In this document: one piece after another, positions 8,231 through 18,700 of the stretch
Numbering within the stretch: the stretch's first letter is position 1
Layout: each line of letters begins with the position of its first letter
From: Tubiluchus corallicola
Taxonomy: Eukaryota > Priapulida > Priapulimorpha > Priapulimorphida > Tubiluchidae
DNA length: 57,997 nt
Direction of reading: 5' to 3'
NCBI GenBank assembly: GCA_030141605.1
Contig: JAQGDQ010002416.1
Location: forward strand, 1-57,997
The notes under the pieces: model-generated
The model's input: the letters and a program-made list of their open reading frames with translations, nothing else
Database searches by the model: none
What the model was told of the DNA's origin: nothing
Made by a program: the position numbers and the translations under genes

Positions 8231-9844
8231 CTAATTAAAAAATGTAGGAAATAATACTGCAAATACAACTATAATAATAAAGAATGCAATAAGAATATAA
8301 GTCTCTTTACTTAAAATTTGAACATTTTTAAAACTTAGAGCCATTTTTCCTTTGCTTTTGGAGTAATCTTTTAATATCGCACTGGTAAATAAACTAATAG
8401 TAATAGTAACTACCGTACCTATTAAGTTCCACCAAAACCAAAACAAACTTGGAACAAAATTCCACAAATAAAAATTAATAGCCACTCCCATAAGTAAGCC
8501 TACTTTTACACCAGTAGCTCCTACACGTTTAACCCACAAAGCTAAAAGAAACATTGCTAAAATAGGGCCATAAAACAACGAACCTACTTTATTAATGGCT
8601 TCAATTACCGTATCTGCAATATCTCCTGCAAAGAAAGCAAATATGATGCAAACTCCTCCCCATATCAATGACAATCCCTTGGAGTATAGCATATAATTTT
8701 TATTAGATAGTTTCTTCTTATAAGCAATAAAGTCTTCTACGGTTACTGCAGATAATGAATTGATAACAGAGCTTAAAGAAGACATAGCAGCAGCAAATAT
8801 TGCTACTAGGAAAAAACCTATCACTCCGTGAGGTAGATACTTCAATACAAAAACAACCACTAACAAATCCGTTTTGCTTTTCACAAAATCATTATTTTGC
8901 TCAAAAACACTATCAATCATCTGTTGAAACGAAGCATCCTTTATCACCAAAGCACCCAAAACCAAACCCAAAATACAATAAGTTAAAGTAATAGGAAAAC
9001 GTGCCAAACCATTAGCAAGTAATATTTGTCTAATAGTTTTTTCACTTTTACTTGAAAGCAAACGTTGAGTTTGAGTTTGGTCAGTACCATAATAAGAAAC
9101 ATACAAAAATATACCTCCTAAAAGCATAGGCCAAAAGCCAAATTCATCCTTACCTTCTACATTATCAACTCCCAGCTTACTAAAATCTACTGCCACCAGC
9201 CTGTCAGTATCCATATGTATTAGAAAATTGTCCCATCCTCCCAAAGCGTGCAGCCCAAAAACAAGACAAATAATAATACCAAGAATAAGTATCAGCATTT
9301 GAATTGTATCGCCTAATATTACAGCTTTTATTCCTCCCTGAAAAGAATAAATTAAAGTAACAACCCCTATAATAAGAATAGTTGTCCATATTTCAAAACC
9401 AGTTACCGCTTTTATCAGTAAAGCTACAGCATATACCATTATACCTGTGGCAAAAGACCTACTCAACTGGAAAATACTACTCAGTAAAACCCTTGCAGAC
9501 CTATCAAAACGTTTTTCCAAGTATTCGTAAATACTAATTATACCTGATTTGTAAATAGCAGGCATAAGAATAGACATAACAAAAATCATTGCCAAAGGCA
9601 CTCCAAACTCAAAAGTGAGCCACTGCATACCTCCACCCTGTTTATATCCTACAAATGCAGGAGCGGATATTAAGCTAATGGCTGACAATTGCGTAGCCAT
9701 AACAGACAAAGTAACAGGAAACCACCCCATACTTTTTCCCCCTAAGAAATAGTCCTTAGAATTTTTGTTTCTAAAGGCCATTCCAAGTATAATAAATCCA
9801 GCGAAATAGATGCAAACAATACTATAATCAAGCCAATTTAACAC
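8231..9844 (-). CDS. Sodium:solute symporter (SSS family)
   Basis: Inner-membrane Na+-coupled importer of the SSS family, 537 residues with about 13-14 hydrophobic segments. Early signatures are DYFLGGKSMGWFPVTLSVMATQ and APAFVGYKQGGGMQW, and later QMLILILGIIICL. The start is GTG at 9844 (GTG TTA AAT TGG), since the frame has no better ATG near the first membrane segment. Gaps of 13 and 11 bp to its neighbours imply one transcript. The likely cargo is the sugar-glycerate solute processed by the neighbouring enzymes, or the sugar or glycerate released from it. Confidence 0.92.
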   Translation of the reverse strand: MLNWLDYSIVCIYFAGFIILGMAFRNKNSKDYFLGGKSMGWFPVTLSVMATQLSAISLISAPAFVGYKQGGGMQWLTFEFGVPLAMIFVMSILMPAIYKSGIISIYEYLEKRFDRSARVLLSSIFQLSRSFATGIMVYAVALLIKAVTGFEIWTTILIIGVVTLIYSFQGGIKAVILGDTIQMLILILGIIICLVFGLHALGGWDNFLIHMDTDRLVAVDFSKLGVDNVEGKDEFGFWPMLLGGIFLYVSYYGTDQTQTQRLLSSKSEKTIRQILLANGLARFPITLTYCILGLVLGALVIKDASFQQMIDSVFEQNNDFVKSKTDLLVVVFVLKYLPHGVIGFFLVAIFAAAMSSLSSVINSLSAVTVEDFIAYKKKLSNKNYMLYSKGLSLIWGGVCIIFAFFAGDIADTVIEAINKVGSLFYGPILAMFLLALWVKRVGATGVKVGLLMGVAINFYLWNFVPSLFWFWWNLIGTVVTITISLFTSAILKDYSKSKGKMALSFKNVQILSKETYILIAFFIIIVVFAVLFPTFFN

Positions 9845-9856
9845 TATCGTATTTTT

Positions 9857-11197
9857 TTAAAGTTTGTATTTATATAGCAAATCTATAACCAATGCAGGTG
9901 TCCAAGACGAAAAGGGGTATCCTCCATAGCCTTTTCTTTTCGTTTTAGATTTTTCCTTATTAGGCTCATAGTATTCATAAATTCCCTGTTCCTCAACTAT
10001 TTGTAGAGTATCTTTTAATATTTTATCAGCCAAATTTTTATACCCATAGTTCAAGAGTCCGTACATCAACATCCAATTGATATTTATCCAAATAGGGCCC
10101 CGCCAATATCTAAAAGATTCGTACTTCTTGTCTTGGGTGTTAAAACTAGGGCATAGATAATTTTCTTCATTCTTACCCATAAAAATAGGATTTTGCAACA
10201 AATCAGCAATTCTTTTAGCTTGTTTCTCATTCGGAATATTCGCAAATAAAGGAATAACACTACCACAAGTAATGTCCTTTATTGGCTCATCCATCTTCAA
10301 ATCATAATAAACATAAGCACCTGTCTCTTCATCGAATAGTTTTTTATTGAAACTTTCTTTTGATTTTTTATTCCACGTTTCAAGTTGTCTTATCTCATTT
10401 TCTTTACCGTTCAATAATTGTGCAATTCTAATTAAACTCTCATTAGATTTGACCAGCATACTATTGAACAAAGGGTCTTGAATTAAAAAATCGTGCTTTT
10501 CAGCAATAATTTTGTCATCATATCCATAAGAAACTAACTTATCTATCAAATACAGATAGTAATCGTACTCCCTTTGCTTAGGACGTTCTTTAACATCTAC
10601 ATATGTAGTATCTCTTCTTTTAAATTCTCTCCTTGGGGCTTTCTTATCTATTCGTTTCCACACACTATCCCACACAGGCGAATTGTCTGTACCAGCCTCC
10701 CAATTATGAGTAATATATACCAACCCTTCATTGTAAGGGTCCCTATTTTCATACAGATACTGGTGGTATTTATATATCTTTGGAAATATTGTTTTTAAAA
10801 AATCTAGTACTTTTTTCTTGTCTTTGACAATATTATAAATTTCTTCAACAGCAAAACCGTGAACAGGTGGTTGAGTCAAACCAGAACAGGCTATATTTTG
10901 GGGGTAAAAACTATTTGCCTCACAGCGATAAAAACTAGCATCAGGAAAGTAAGTATCGCTTTTTTTGTGAAACACAATATGAGGTAAAAAACCGTTTTCC
11001 CATTGGGCAGAAAATAATGAAAGTATTTCTTTATATGCTTTATCCTCATCAAAATGAGCATAACCAATAGCCACAAAGCCAGCATCCCAACTCCATTGAA
11101 AGGGATATAATTTAGAATGAGGAACAGTATAAGAACCCCACCAACCTTCAAGCAGAACCTTTTTAGATTCTATTTCTAGTTTTTTCCAGTTAGACAT
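9857..11197 (-). CDS. GH63-like glucosylglycerate/mannosylglycerate hydrolase
   Basis: Predicted (alpha/alpha)6-barrel hydrolase, 446 residues. This is the size of the bacterial GH63 glucosylglycerate and mannosylglycerate hydrolases and much smaller than other GH63 enzymes. Visible blocks: QWSWDAGFVAIGYAHFD, then HNWEAGTDNSPVWD where the family's catalytic acid Asp lies, FRYWRGPIWININWMLMYGL, and the terminal YGGYPFSSWTPALVIDLL. It should release glucose or mannose plus glycerate. No signal peptide, so cytoplasmic, consistent with a symporter 13 bp downstream. Trehalase-like assignment is the main alternative; glycerate kinase in the operon argues for the glycerate glycosides. Confidence 0.8.
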   Translation of the reverse strand: MSNWKKLEIESKKVLLEGWWGSYTVPHSKLYPFQWSWDAGFVAIGYAHFDEDKAYKEILSLFSAQWENGFLPHIVFHKKSDTYFPDASFYRCEANSFYPQNIACSGLTQPPVHGFAVEEIYNIVKDKKKVLDFLKTIFPKIYKYHQYLYENRDPYNEGLVYITHNWEAGTDNSPVWDSVWKRIDKKAPRREFKRRDTTYVDVKERPKQREYDYYLYLIDKLVSYGYDDKIIAEKHDFLIQDPLFNSMLVKSNESLIRIAQLLNGKENEIRQLETWNKKSKESFNKKLFDEETGAYVYYDLKMDEPIKDITCGSVIPLFANIPNEKQAKRIADLLQNPIFMGKNEENYLCPSFNTQDKKYESFRYWRGPIWININWMLMYGLLNYGYKNLADKILKDTLQIVEEQGIYEYYEPNKEKSKTKRKGYGGYPFSSWTPALVIDLLYKYKL

Positions 11198-11209
11198 AGA
11201 TTTTTTATT

Positions 11210-13936
11210 TTAAAAATTCAACGTAGTTCTTAGCATGATTCTACGAGGAAGTATAGGCCTACCTATAAAGTATTCATCTTCTCCTTGCGCATCGCCAACA
11301 CGAGGGCTTCCCTCTGTAATACCATTACTATCGAACAAGTTAAATACAGACAGTCCTAATCTTAAAAAGGTTGCTTTTGTATCTTCTGTGGATTTTTTCA
11401 AATTGAAAGTATAACCAGCATCTAGTCTACTAATTTCATAGCCCTCTAATTCAGTAGCGTTTGCATTGTCGGCAAATGCTTTTCCTAAGTATTTAATAGA
11501 ATATCCCGCATCTATTCCATTTTTATTATAAAAAAGTCCCATTGTCATCATAAAACGCGGTTGGCGTCTAAGCCAATTGCCCTCGAAAGAAGGGTCGTTG
11601 CCCCATTCATCTACTGTATGGTATTGATACGTGATAGAACCATCAAACGATAAACCTGACAATACCATCCAATTCCAAGAACTCTCTGCTCCTATACTAG
11701 TAGTAGCAGAAGTTTCAACCCGTTCTACTAAGCCTCCTTGTCCGTCATCTACATAGTCTACTTGCGTTCTATTGTTCATCTTAATATAATAGGTAGCCAG
11801 CGTTAAAATGAAATTGTCTCCCCCAAATTTCCACCCAAGCTCTCCTTGATAAATATTTTCAGCATCCAAATCAGGGTAGACCCTATCTCCATTACTATTG
11901 CGTAATTGTATGCTGCGCAAAGAATTAAAGTAATATCCTTTTGAGCCATTAATATATATATTTTGTCGTTCGTTTAGCTTATAATTAGCAGCTACTGCCA
12001 CTGCCCAAGCATCAGCACTTACATCGTGTATATCAAAATTCCCCGTTCCCCATTTCATTGTGCTGCCATCAACAGTAAAGTCATCTACTTGCTCTTCTTG
12101 TACTTGCCCCCAATGAGACTCATATCTAAAACCAATATCTAACCTAAGTCTACTGGATAAAACCATTTCATCTGTAAGAAATAAAGCTGTCTTAGTAGAT
12201 TGTAGTTTTTTATTAAAATAACCTACACCTTTTCCAGATATTCCATTTGAACTATAAGATTCACTTTCGCCTCCTTCGGGAGTAGTAGTATAATCTACAT
12301 TCACTAAACGAGGCACATTATTTAACTCTCCCAAATAGCGAGTAGTTATATTAAAGTCTTCTACCTTCATACGCGACATAAAAGAACCTATGGAAATGTT
12401 ATGTGTTTGTCCTGATGCAGTTTCTAGCATCTTGGTTAAACTTATGCTGTTTGACATATCTGAGAAAGGCCTATTTCTATCCAATATTCTATTTTCAAAA
12501 AGCAAAGCATCGGAAGCTAAAGTCTCTCCATTATCAGCATAAGTAAATGTTTGTGAATTAGCATTAATATCTCTATTAGACAAAAATTCTTCTTGAGTTT
12601 CTGGGCGATTTACCAACCCACCTCCATCTAAGAACAAACCAAATTGATGGTCGTATTGGGCAGTTTTAAAATTAACATTAAATATCAAATCTTCACTTTC
12701 ACCCCAATATATATTGTTTTTTTGTACGGGGTCGTTTTTTATATTGTATAGTTCGGTGCCTCCTACTACTCTCCAGTCTTCAGACATTATGGCACTACTT
12801 TTGAAGAGGGCTTTTCTATCTCCTACTTTGGTTTCGGTAATGAGTATTCTGTCCTTCCAAGTGTTTGTTTCTCCTTCTAAGAGAGGGAGTAGGCTTTCTC
12901 CGTCAAATTGTGTGTTTTTATGAACTTTGAGGTTGCACAGATCTATCAAAGTTGGTAATATATCTATATGGGCTGTTAGTTTTGAGACTTCTGTATTATT
13001 TTTAAGTTTTCCATTAGGATAGTACAGTATGAAGGGCACTCGGTGTCCTCCTTCGTAAACACTTCCTTTTGTTCCTCGCATTCCTGCATTAAACAGTCCT
13101 TTCTCTTTTCCTGCTATGGCTGAGCCATTATCAGACATATAGATAAGAATTGTGTTTTTTTCTAAGTTGTTGTCTTTTAGGTATTTTCTTAGGCGTGCTA
13201 CATTGTCGTCCATATTAGTGCACATTGCGTAAAACTCTTGAGCTCTTGTTGTAGAAAATATCCCTTCGTACATGTCTAAGTATTTTTGGGGTGCTCCTAC
13301 GGGAGTGTGCATAGCAGCAGTAGGGAGGTAACAGAAAAATGGACTGTCTTTATTTTTGTCTATAAAGTCTATTACTTTGTCAAATTGTATATCTGTATAA
13401 TATCCTTTCGTTTGCACCCATTCTTGTCCGTCCCAATGATAAGGGTCAAAAATAGAATTTCCCCAGTAGTCTTCTATTTGACCTACGCTACCTCCTCCTA
13501 TTTTAAAAACTTCTTGAAATCCTCTGTCTTCTGGTCTATAAGGGTAACTCTCTCCTAAATGCCATTTGCCTACCATCTGTGTTTTGTATCCATTGTCTTC
13601 GAATATATTACTTATCATCTGTTCTGTTTTTCTTACTATATTTTCTCCACCCACGGTATGCCATACTCCTACTCTACTTGAATATTTCCCTGTAACTATT
13701 GCAGCTCGCGAAGGGGCACATACAGAGCTGACGTGGAAGTTGGTAAAATTAACCCCTTCTTGAGCTAGTTTATCTATGTGTGGAGTTTTAATAATGGCAT
13801 TGCCACTAAAAGACACTTCTCCATAACCCTGATCGTCGGTAAGAATAAGTATGACGTTCGGTTTACTGATAGAATGTATTTGAAAGTTAGCTATAAGTAT
13901 GAATAAAATCAGTACTAAAATCTTTTTAATTTTCAT
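11210..13936 (-). CDS. Chimeric ORF: sulfatase N-terminal part fused in frame to a TonB-dependent receptor barrel
   Basis: One uninterrupted 908-codon frame joins two unrelated proteins. Residues 1 to about 408 are a type I sulfatase: signal peptide, ILTDDQGYGEVSFSG, maturation motif CAPSRAAIVTGKY (FGly cysteine), MVGKWHLG, and LYNIKNDPVQKNN, where sulfatases normally continue for several dozen residues. From about residue 410 to the end are outer-membrane barrel strands of a TonB-dependent receptor, such as RLRLDIGFRYESHWGQ and FLRLGLSVFNLF, ending IMLRTTLNF. The receptor's signal peptide, plug and first strands are missing. The simplest reading is an in-frame deletion; assembly error is the alternative. 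The start overlaps the upstream sulfatase by 11 bp, and the stop is 13 bp before GH63. The barrel is unlikely to work as a receptor. Confidence 0.85.
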   Translation of the reverse strand: MKIKKILVLILFILIANFQIHSISKPNVILILTDDQGYGEVSFSGNAIIKTPHIDKLAQEGVNFTNFHVSSVCAPSRAAIVTGKYSSRVGVWHTVGGENIVRKTEQMISNIFEDNGYKTQMVGKWHLGESYPYRPEDRGFQEVFKIGGGSVGQIEDYWGNSIFDPYHWDGQEWVQTKGYYTDIQFDKVIDFIDKNKDSPFFCYLPTAAMHTPVGAPQKYLDMYEGIFSTTRAQEFYAMCTNMDDNVARLRKYLKDNNLEKNTILIYMSDNGSAIAGKEKGLFNAGMRGTKGSVYEGGHRVPFILYYPNGKLKNNTEVSKLTAHIDILPTLIDLCNLKVHKNTQFDGESLLPLLEGETNTWKDRILITETKVGDRKALFKSSAIMSEDWRVVGGTELYNIKNDPVQKNNIYWGESEDLIFNVNFKTAQYDHQFGLFLDGGGLVNRPETQEEFLSNRDINANSQTFTYADNGETLASDALLFENRILDRNRPFSDMSNSISLTKMLETASGQTHNISIGSFMSRMKVEDFNITTRYLGELNNVPRLVNVDYTTTPEGGESESYSSNGISGKGVGYFNKKLQSTKTALFLTDEMVLSSRLRLDIGFRYESHWGQVQEEQVDDFTVDGSTMKWGTGNFDIHDVSADAWAVAVAANYKLNERQNIYINGSKGYYFNSLRSIQLRNSNGDRVYPDLDAENIYQGELGWKFGGDNFILTLATYYIKMNNRTQVDYVDDGQGGLVERVETSATTSIGAESSWNWMVLSGLSFDGSITYQYHTVDEWGNDPSFEGNWLRRQPRFMMTMGLFYNKNGIDAGYSIKYLGKAFADNANATELEGYEISRLDAGYTFNLKKSTEDTKATFLRLGLSVFNLFDSNGITEGSPRVGDAQGEDEYFIGRPILPRRIMLRTTLNF

Positions 13937-15518
13937 TTGTTAACCACTTTATTTGGTACCATTCTCCTGTGCCTACATCGTTCTTTTGAGGCTTGCCTTT
14001 GGTGCTTCTGCCTTCTTGAATGTATTTAGCTGCAAGATTTTGTAGTTTATTTGTTATTTTGGGATATTCTTTATACACATTATCTTTTTGCGATATGTCT
14101 TTTTTTAAGTTATAAAGCTGCAAGGGAGATTCATCATCCAATTCATACGGATTTCCCCCAGAACCTTCATGGATAAGTAGAACCCAATCACCTTGCCTAA
14201 TAGCTAAATCTCCTTTACTTGATTGTTGCATGGTTGCTTCTCTTAAAGGCGACTTGTGTTTTTGGTTGAGGAATATTGGCAATAGATTGTAGCTGTCTTC
14301 TCCTACATTATCTGGCAATGTTTTATTAAACATTGCGACGGTGGTGGCTAGTAAGTCTACTTGCGAGATGGTTTCTTCTGATATGCTTCCTGCTTTTATT
14401 TTATTTTTCCAGCTGACGATAAATGGAACTCTATGTCCTCCTTCCCAATTATCGCGTTTACATCCTCTAAAATGGTATGCTCCGTCGTGGTTAAATTCTT
14501 TTTGTATATTGTACATTATTCTTTCGGGTCCATTGTCGCTTGTAAAGTATATAAGGGTATTTTCTTCTATTTGGTTTTCTTTTACTGCTTTCATTATTTG
14601 TCCTACTACCCAATCTGTCTCTACTACAAAGTCGCCGTATTCGCCTGCTTGGCTCATTCCTATAAAAGTGTCGTTAGGGGCAATGGGTTTGTGGGGTGAA
14701 CTTAAAGAAAAATACAAGAAGAAAGGATTTTCTTTGTTGGCTTGCTCATTGATGTAATAGACAGCCTTTTTAGTAAATGTAGGCAGCACCTTTTTTATGT
14801 CCCAACTCTTCACCATCCAGCCATCTCTCCCATTTTTTAACCTTTGGTTAGTTTCTCTGTCATTTTTACGAATAAAAAAATAATCAGGTATTTGAGTTAC
14901 TCTTCTATTTTCAATAAATACGTGCGGAGCCATACCAAGCGATGCAGATATTCCGAAGAAATAATCAAAACCGTAATCATTAGGAGATGTTATAATGTCT
15001 TTATTGAAATCAGCATTTTTTAAGCCTTTTTTTAGAGATTCTCCATCTTTAGTCTCCCATACCATCCCCAAATGCCATTTACCTATACAAGCTGTATTGT
15101 AGTCCTCTTTTTTCAGGAATGATGCTACTGTCATTCTTTTATCTTCTATCAGTGGCAAGCTGTTGCCGTGTAGGACTCCTCGTTTCAATCTTGAACGCCA
15201 AGGGTAACGACCTGTAAGAACAGAGTAGCGAGAGGGGGTGCAAAGAGATGCTGAGGAATGAGCATCTGTAAAGTTCATTCCTTGCTGTGCTAGTTTATCT
15301 ATGTTTGGGGTTTGTATTTTTGAATTAGGGTTTAAGCAGCTTACATCACCATAACCTAAATCATCAGTATATATGTATATGATATTAGGCAAATCTTTAG
15401 AAAAGGCTAGTGTTTTTAAAGACAACATTATCATTATCCAGAGCAATACTAAAGCTTTTGCCTGCATCTCTGTGGCTTGTTTAAAATTTGAGATAAAAGT
15501 AGTGGTTTTATTTGACAT
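13926..15518 (-). CDS. Type I (FGly) sulfatase
   Basis: Exported arylsulfatase-family enzyme removing sulfate esters from glycans. Motifs: YIYTDDLGYGDVSC (metal-binding Asp pair), SLCTPSRYSVLTGRYPW (CxPSR maturation site, needing an anaerobic sulfatase-maturing enzyme encoded elsewhere), GKWHLGM, and TSDNGPE for metal and sulfate binding. The start is ambiguous. I give the ATG at 15518, because the frame further upstream has only TTG. The ATG at 15467 (MQAKALVLLWIMIML) would leave a more compact signal peptide. First gene of the minus operon and divergent from susC, with a shared upstream region of about 200 bp. Confidence 0.92.
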   Translation of the reverse strand: MSNKTTTFISNFKQATEMQAKALVLLWIMIMLSLKTLAFSKDLPNIIYIYTDDLGYGDVSCLNPNSKIQTPNIDKLAQQGMNFTDAHSSASLCTPSRYSVLTGRYPWRSRLKRGVLHGNSLPLIEDKRMTVASFLKKEDYNTACIGKWHLGMVWETKDGESLKKGLKNADFNKDIITSPNDYGFDYFFGISASLGMAPHVFIENRRVTQIPDYFFIRKNDRETNQRLKNGRDGWMVKSWDIKKVLPTFTKKAVYYINEQANKENPFFLYFSLSSPHKPIAPNDTFIGMSQAGEYGDFVVETDWVVGQIMKAVKENQIEENTLIYFTSDNGPERIMYNIQKEFNHDGAYHFRGCKRDNWEGGHRVPFIVSWKNKIKAGSISEETISQVDLLATTVAMFNKTLPDNVGEDSYNLLPIFLNQKHKSPLREATMQQSSKGDLAIRQGDWVLLIHEGSGGNPYELDDESPLQLYNLKKDISQKDNVYKEYPKITNKLQNLAAKYIQEGRSTKGKPQKNDVGTGEWYQIKWLTNEN

Positions 15519-15715
15519 GTATTTACAATAAATTTCCCAAAAGTAACACAAACGCAACGCAATCGTATTTTGTGAAAAATGTGTTAGAATTAGAGAGAAA
15601 TATACTAACGTTACTTTGTTTTCAGAACTTATCTTTAATAATTTTATTTATGAAGCTAAATTTATGCCATATAGGCAGTTATTATAAGGAGCAAATTTGC
15701 CAAGATCAATAAAGT
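15519..15715. other. Divergent intergenic region between sulfatase and SusC operons
   Basis: About 200 bp serving two divergent transcripts. On the plus strand TTTA (15634-15637), 19 bases, TAAATTTA (15657-15664) is a weak promoter match, with one mismatch in each box. I found no good match on the minus strand and no convincing operator palindrome. No regulator gene adjoins it. Confidence 0.4.
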
Positions 15716-18700
15716 ATGAATGAAAATAAAGCGATATTACTAATATTACTAATATTTACCTATTCTTCTATTTTCTCTCAAAAAGAATCTACAATAACTA
15801 TTACAGGAAAAATTACTTCTGCTGATGACAATAGTTCTTTACCGGGGGTAACTGTTGTAGAAAAAGGAACAAACAATGGTGCCATCAGTAGTTTCGAAGG
15901 GGAGTATACTATAACAGCTCCCAATACAGCAACTCTTGTCTTCTCCTTTGTTGGTTATGAGACGCAAGAAATCTCCATAAGGCATAGAACTGTAATTAAT
16001 GTAATAATGAGAACGACATCAGAACAGTTGGACGAAGTAGTTGTGGTAGCATACAATACACAAACCAGAAGGGAACTAACTAGCTCTTATGCAGTTGTTG
16101 ATAGGCAAGACATTACTAATACGGGCGATGTGTCAGTTACCGAAGGCTTGCAGGGTCGAGTGGCAGGAGTTTACATATCTTCAAGCGAAGGTTCTCCGGG
16201 TAGTGGTATGAGCGTACAAATAAGGGGATTGTCATCTTTAGAAGCAAGTAATGAGCCTTTGTACATAATAGATGGCGTACCTATAGAAGTTGAGACTGAA
16301 GCATTGGACAATGGGTTGAATGATGAGGGTACAACAGTGAACCCACTTGCCGATTATCCCATAGAAGATATAGAATCTATTACAATACTAAAAGATGCTA
16401 CAGCCACTGCACTTTATGGATCTAGAGCTGCGAATGGGGTAGTTATTATCACTACAAAAAGAGGCCTAGCAGGGAAGGCACAAATAAATTTTAAAGCACG
16501 GTATGGCGTCCAATCTATCTCCAAAAAATTAGACCTTTTAGATTCTTACCAGTTTATATATATGAAAATGCAAGAAAATGGCGGGAAGAATTATAATTTT
16601 GATGAACATCCTATCATAGGAAGCATACCTACCAAAGATGAGAATGGCAATATTATCGTATACGAAGAGTGGAAAGATATGCTGATGGCTACGGGCTTTG
16701 ACACTACCAATACTAATTGGCAAGATGAAATGTACAGAATGGGAGCGGTGCAAGATTATTATCTCAATATAAATGGAGGAAGTGATAATACAGTTTATAA
16801 TGTAGGGGCAGGGTATTTGACCCACACTGGAATAATACAAAACACTCTTTATGAAAAATATACTTTAAAATCAAGATTAAATTTTGACATCAATTCTAAG
16901 TTAAAAGCTGACTTATCTGTCATTGGTTCATACACTAGAAGAGAGGGAGCCGCTACTGGGGGAAGTACCAATAATCCACAAAATAAGGGAATTGTACAGT
17001 CCATAGTAGAAACAGCCCCCTTACGAAGTCCTGATTATCAAAAGGAATTAGAGTATTATTTAAACTCTCTTAATGATGGAGAAGATGATACCGATGATGA
17101 ATCTGGGCTTAGGTCTACCAACCCTTACAACTTTGCATATAATGTAACTAACATTATTGAAACTACTAACTTGGTGGGTAATTTAAGGTTAAGCTATACT
17201 ATAACAGACCACTTAACTTTTAGATTCAGGAGTGGAATAGTTAAAAATTTTACTGATGGAGACATCTTTTTTCCTTACACTACGGGACAAGGCTATGGAA
17301 GCTCTGGGGGAGGCACTCTCGGCAAAGCTGTTATTAATAGAAACAGCACTTCAAAATGGGACATAGAAAACATTCTAAATTATGATAAGGTTTTCAACCG
17401 AATTCACAAATTAGACCTTATGGTAGGTTTTACTATGGAAAAAAACAACCAATCTCAAAGGAATTTTCAATTTACAGGGTTTGGGAGCGACGATGTTAAG
17501 ATGCCACCTTTAACCAAAGCTACAGATTTTAATGTAAAAAAGGATATAACACGTATGAGTTCTTTGATGGGAACTTTACTATTCATCAATTATGGCTTGA
17601 AAAAGAAATATTATTTTACATTATCTGGGCGTGTCGATGGTTCATCACGTTTTTCAGAAGGCAATAAATGGGGCTTGTTCTATTCAGGAGCAGTGGCTTG
17701 GAGGTTAGGAGATGAAGATTTTATAAAAGACTTAAATGTTTTTAGCGATTTAAAAATAAGAAGTAGTTTAGGCTATACAGGCAACCAAAGAATAACTCCC
17801 AATGCTTCGTTATATACCTTTACCACAGATGGAAGATACACTACAGGAGAAAATAATAGCAACAATCAGAGCGGCTATCTTATAGATAATGTGCCAAATA
17901 ATAACTTGACATGGCAAACTACTGAACAATTGGATGTAGGTCTAGATATGGGCTTATTTGAAAATAAAATGTATTTTGTAGTAGATGTATTCCAAAAAAT
18001 AACAAGCGACCTATTGGTAAGGCTAGATGTTCCTATATATTCTACTGGGACAACACGATATTTTGCCAATGTAGGAAATGTAGAAAATAAAGGTTTAGAG
18101 ATATCTTTTAAATTTACTCCCGTAGCATTTCGAAATTTTAAGTGGAATAATAATTTTAACATTTCATTTATAGAGAATAAAGTACTTTCATTGAACGGGG
18201 GGACAGGCTACTTACAAGTAGGAAGAGGAAATACTACTTCTAGGATTATTGTAGGAGAAGGAATAGGAATATGGTATGGTTATGTTGTTGATGGCATCTA
18301 CCAATCGGAAGAAGAAATTGCAGAATATCTTCCCAATCTAAACGAAGGAAGTATTACCAATTTTGAGCCAGGAAGGGCAAAATATAAAGATTTGGATGGC
18401 AATGGTTATATAGATGAAAACGATAGGACTGTTATTGGCAGGAGCAACCCTAAACATTTTGGTGGTTTTTCATCTACTTTTACTTACAAAAACTTTAGTC
18501 TAAACGTATATTTTCAATGGGTATATGGCACGCAAGTATACAACAACCTAAGGCAGAAATTGGAACTTGACAGAAATTCTTTTTCTACAAATGCTTCTAC
18601 AAGAATATTAGAATTTTGGAGACCAACTGTTTATGACGAAGCTGGTAATGTAATTTATGAAGGCAACCCAAATACAGATGTAAATGCCTTAGATACAGAT

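Noticed and set aside
9204-9389. Open frame overlapping the symporter gene on the same strand
   Set aside because: Out-of-frame shadow of a clear SSS transporter, with Tyr/Ser/Arg-rich nonsense composition.
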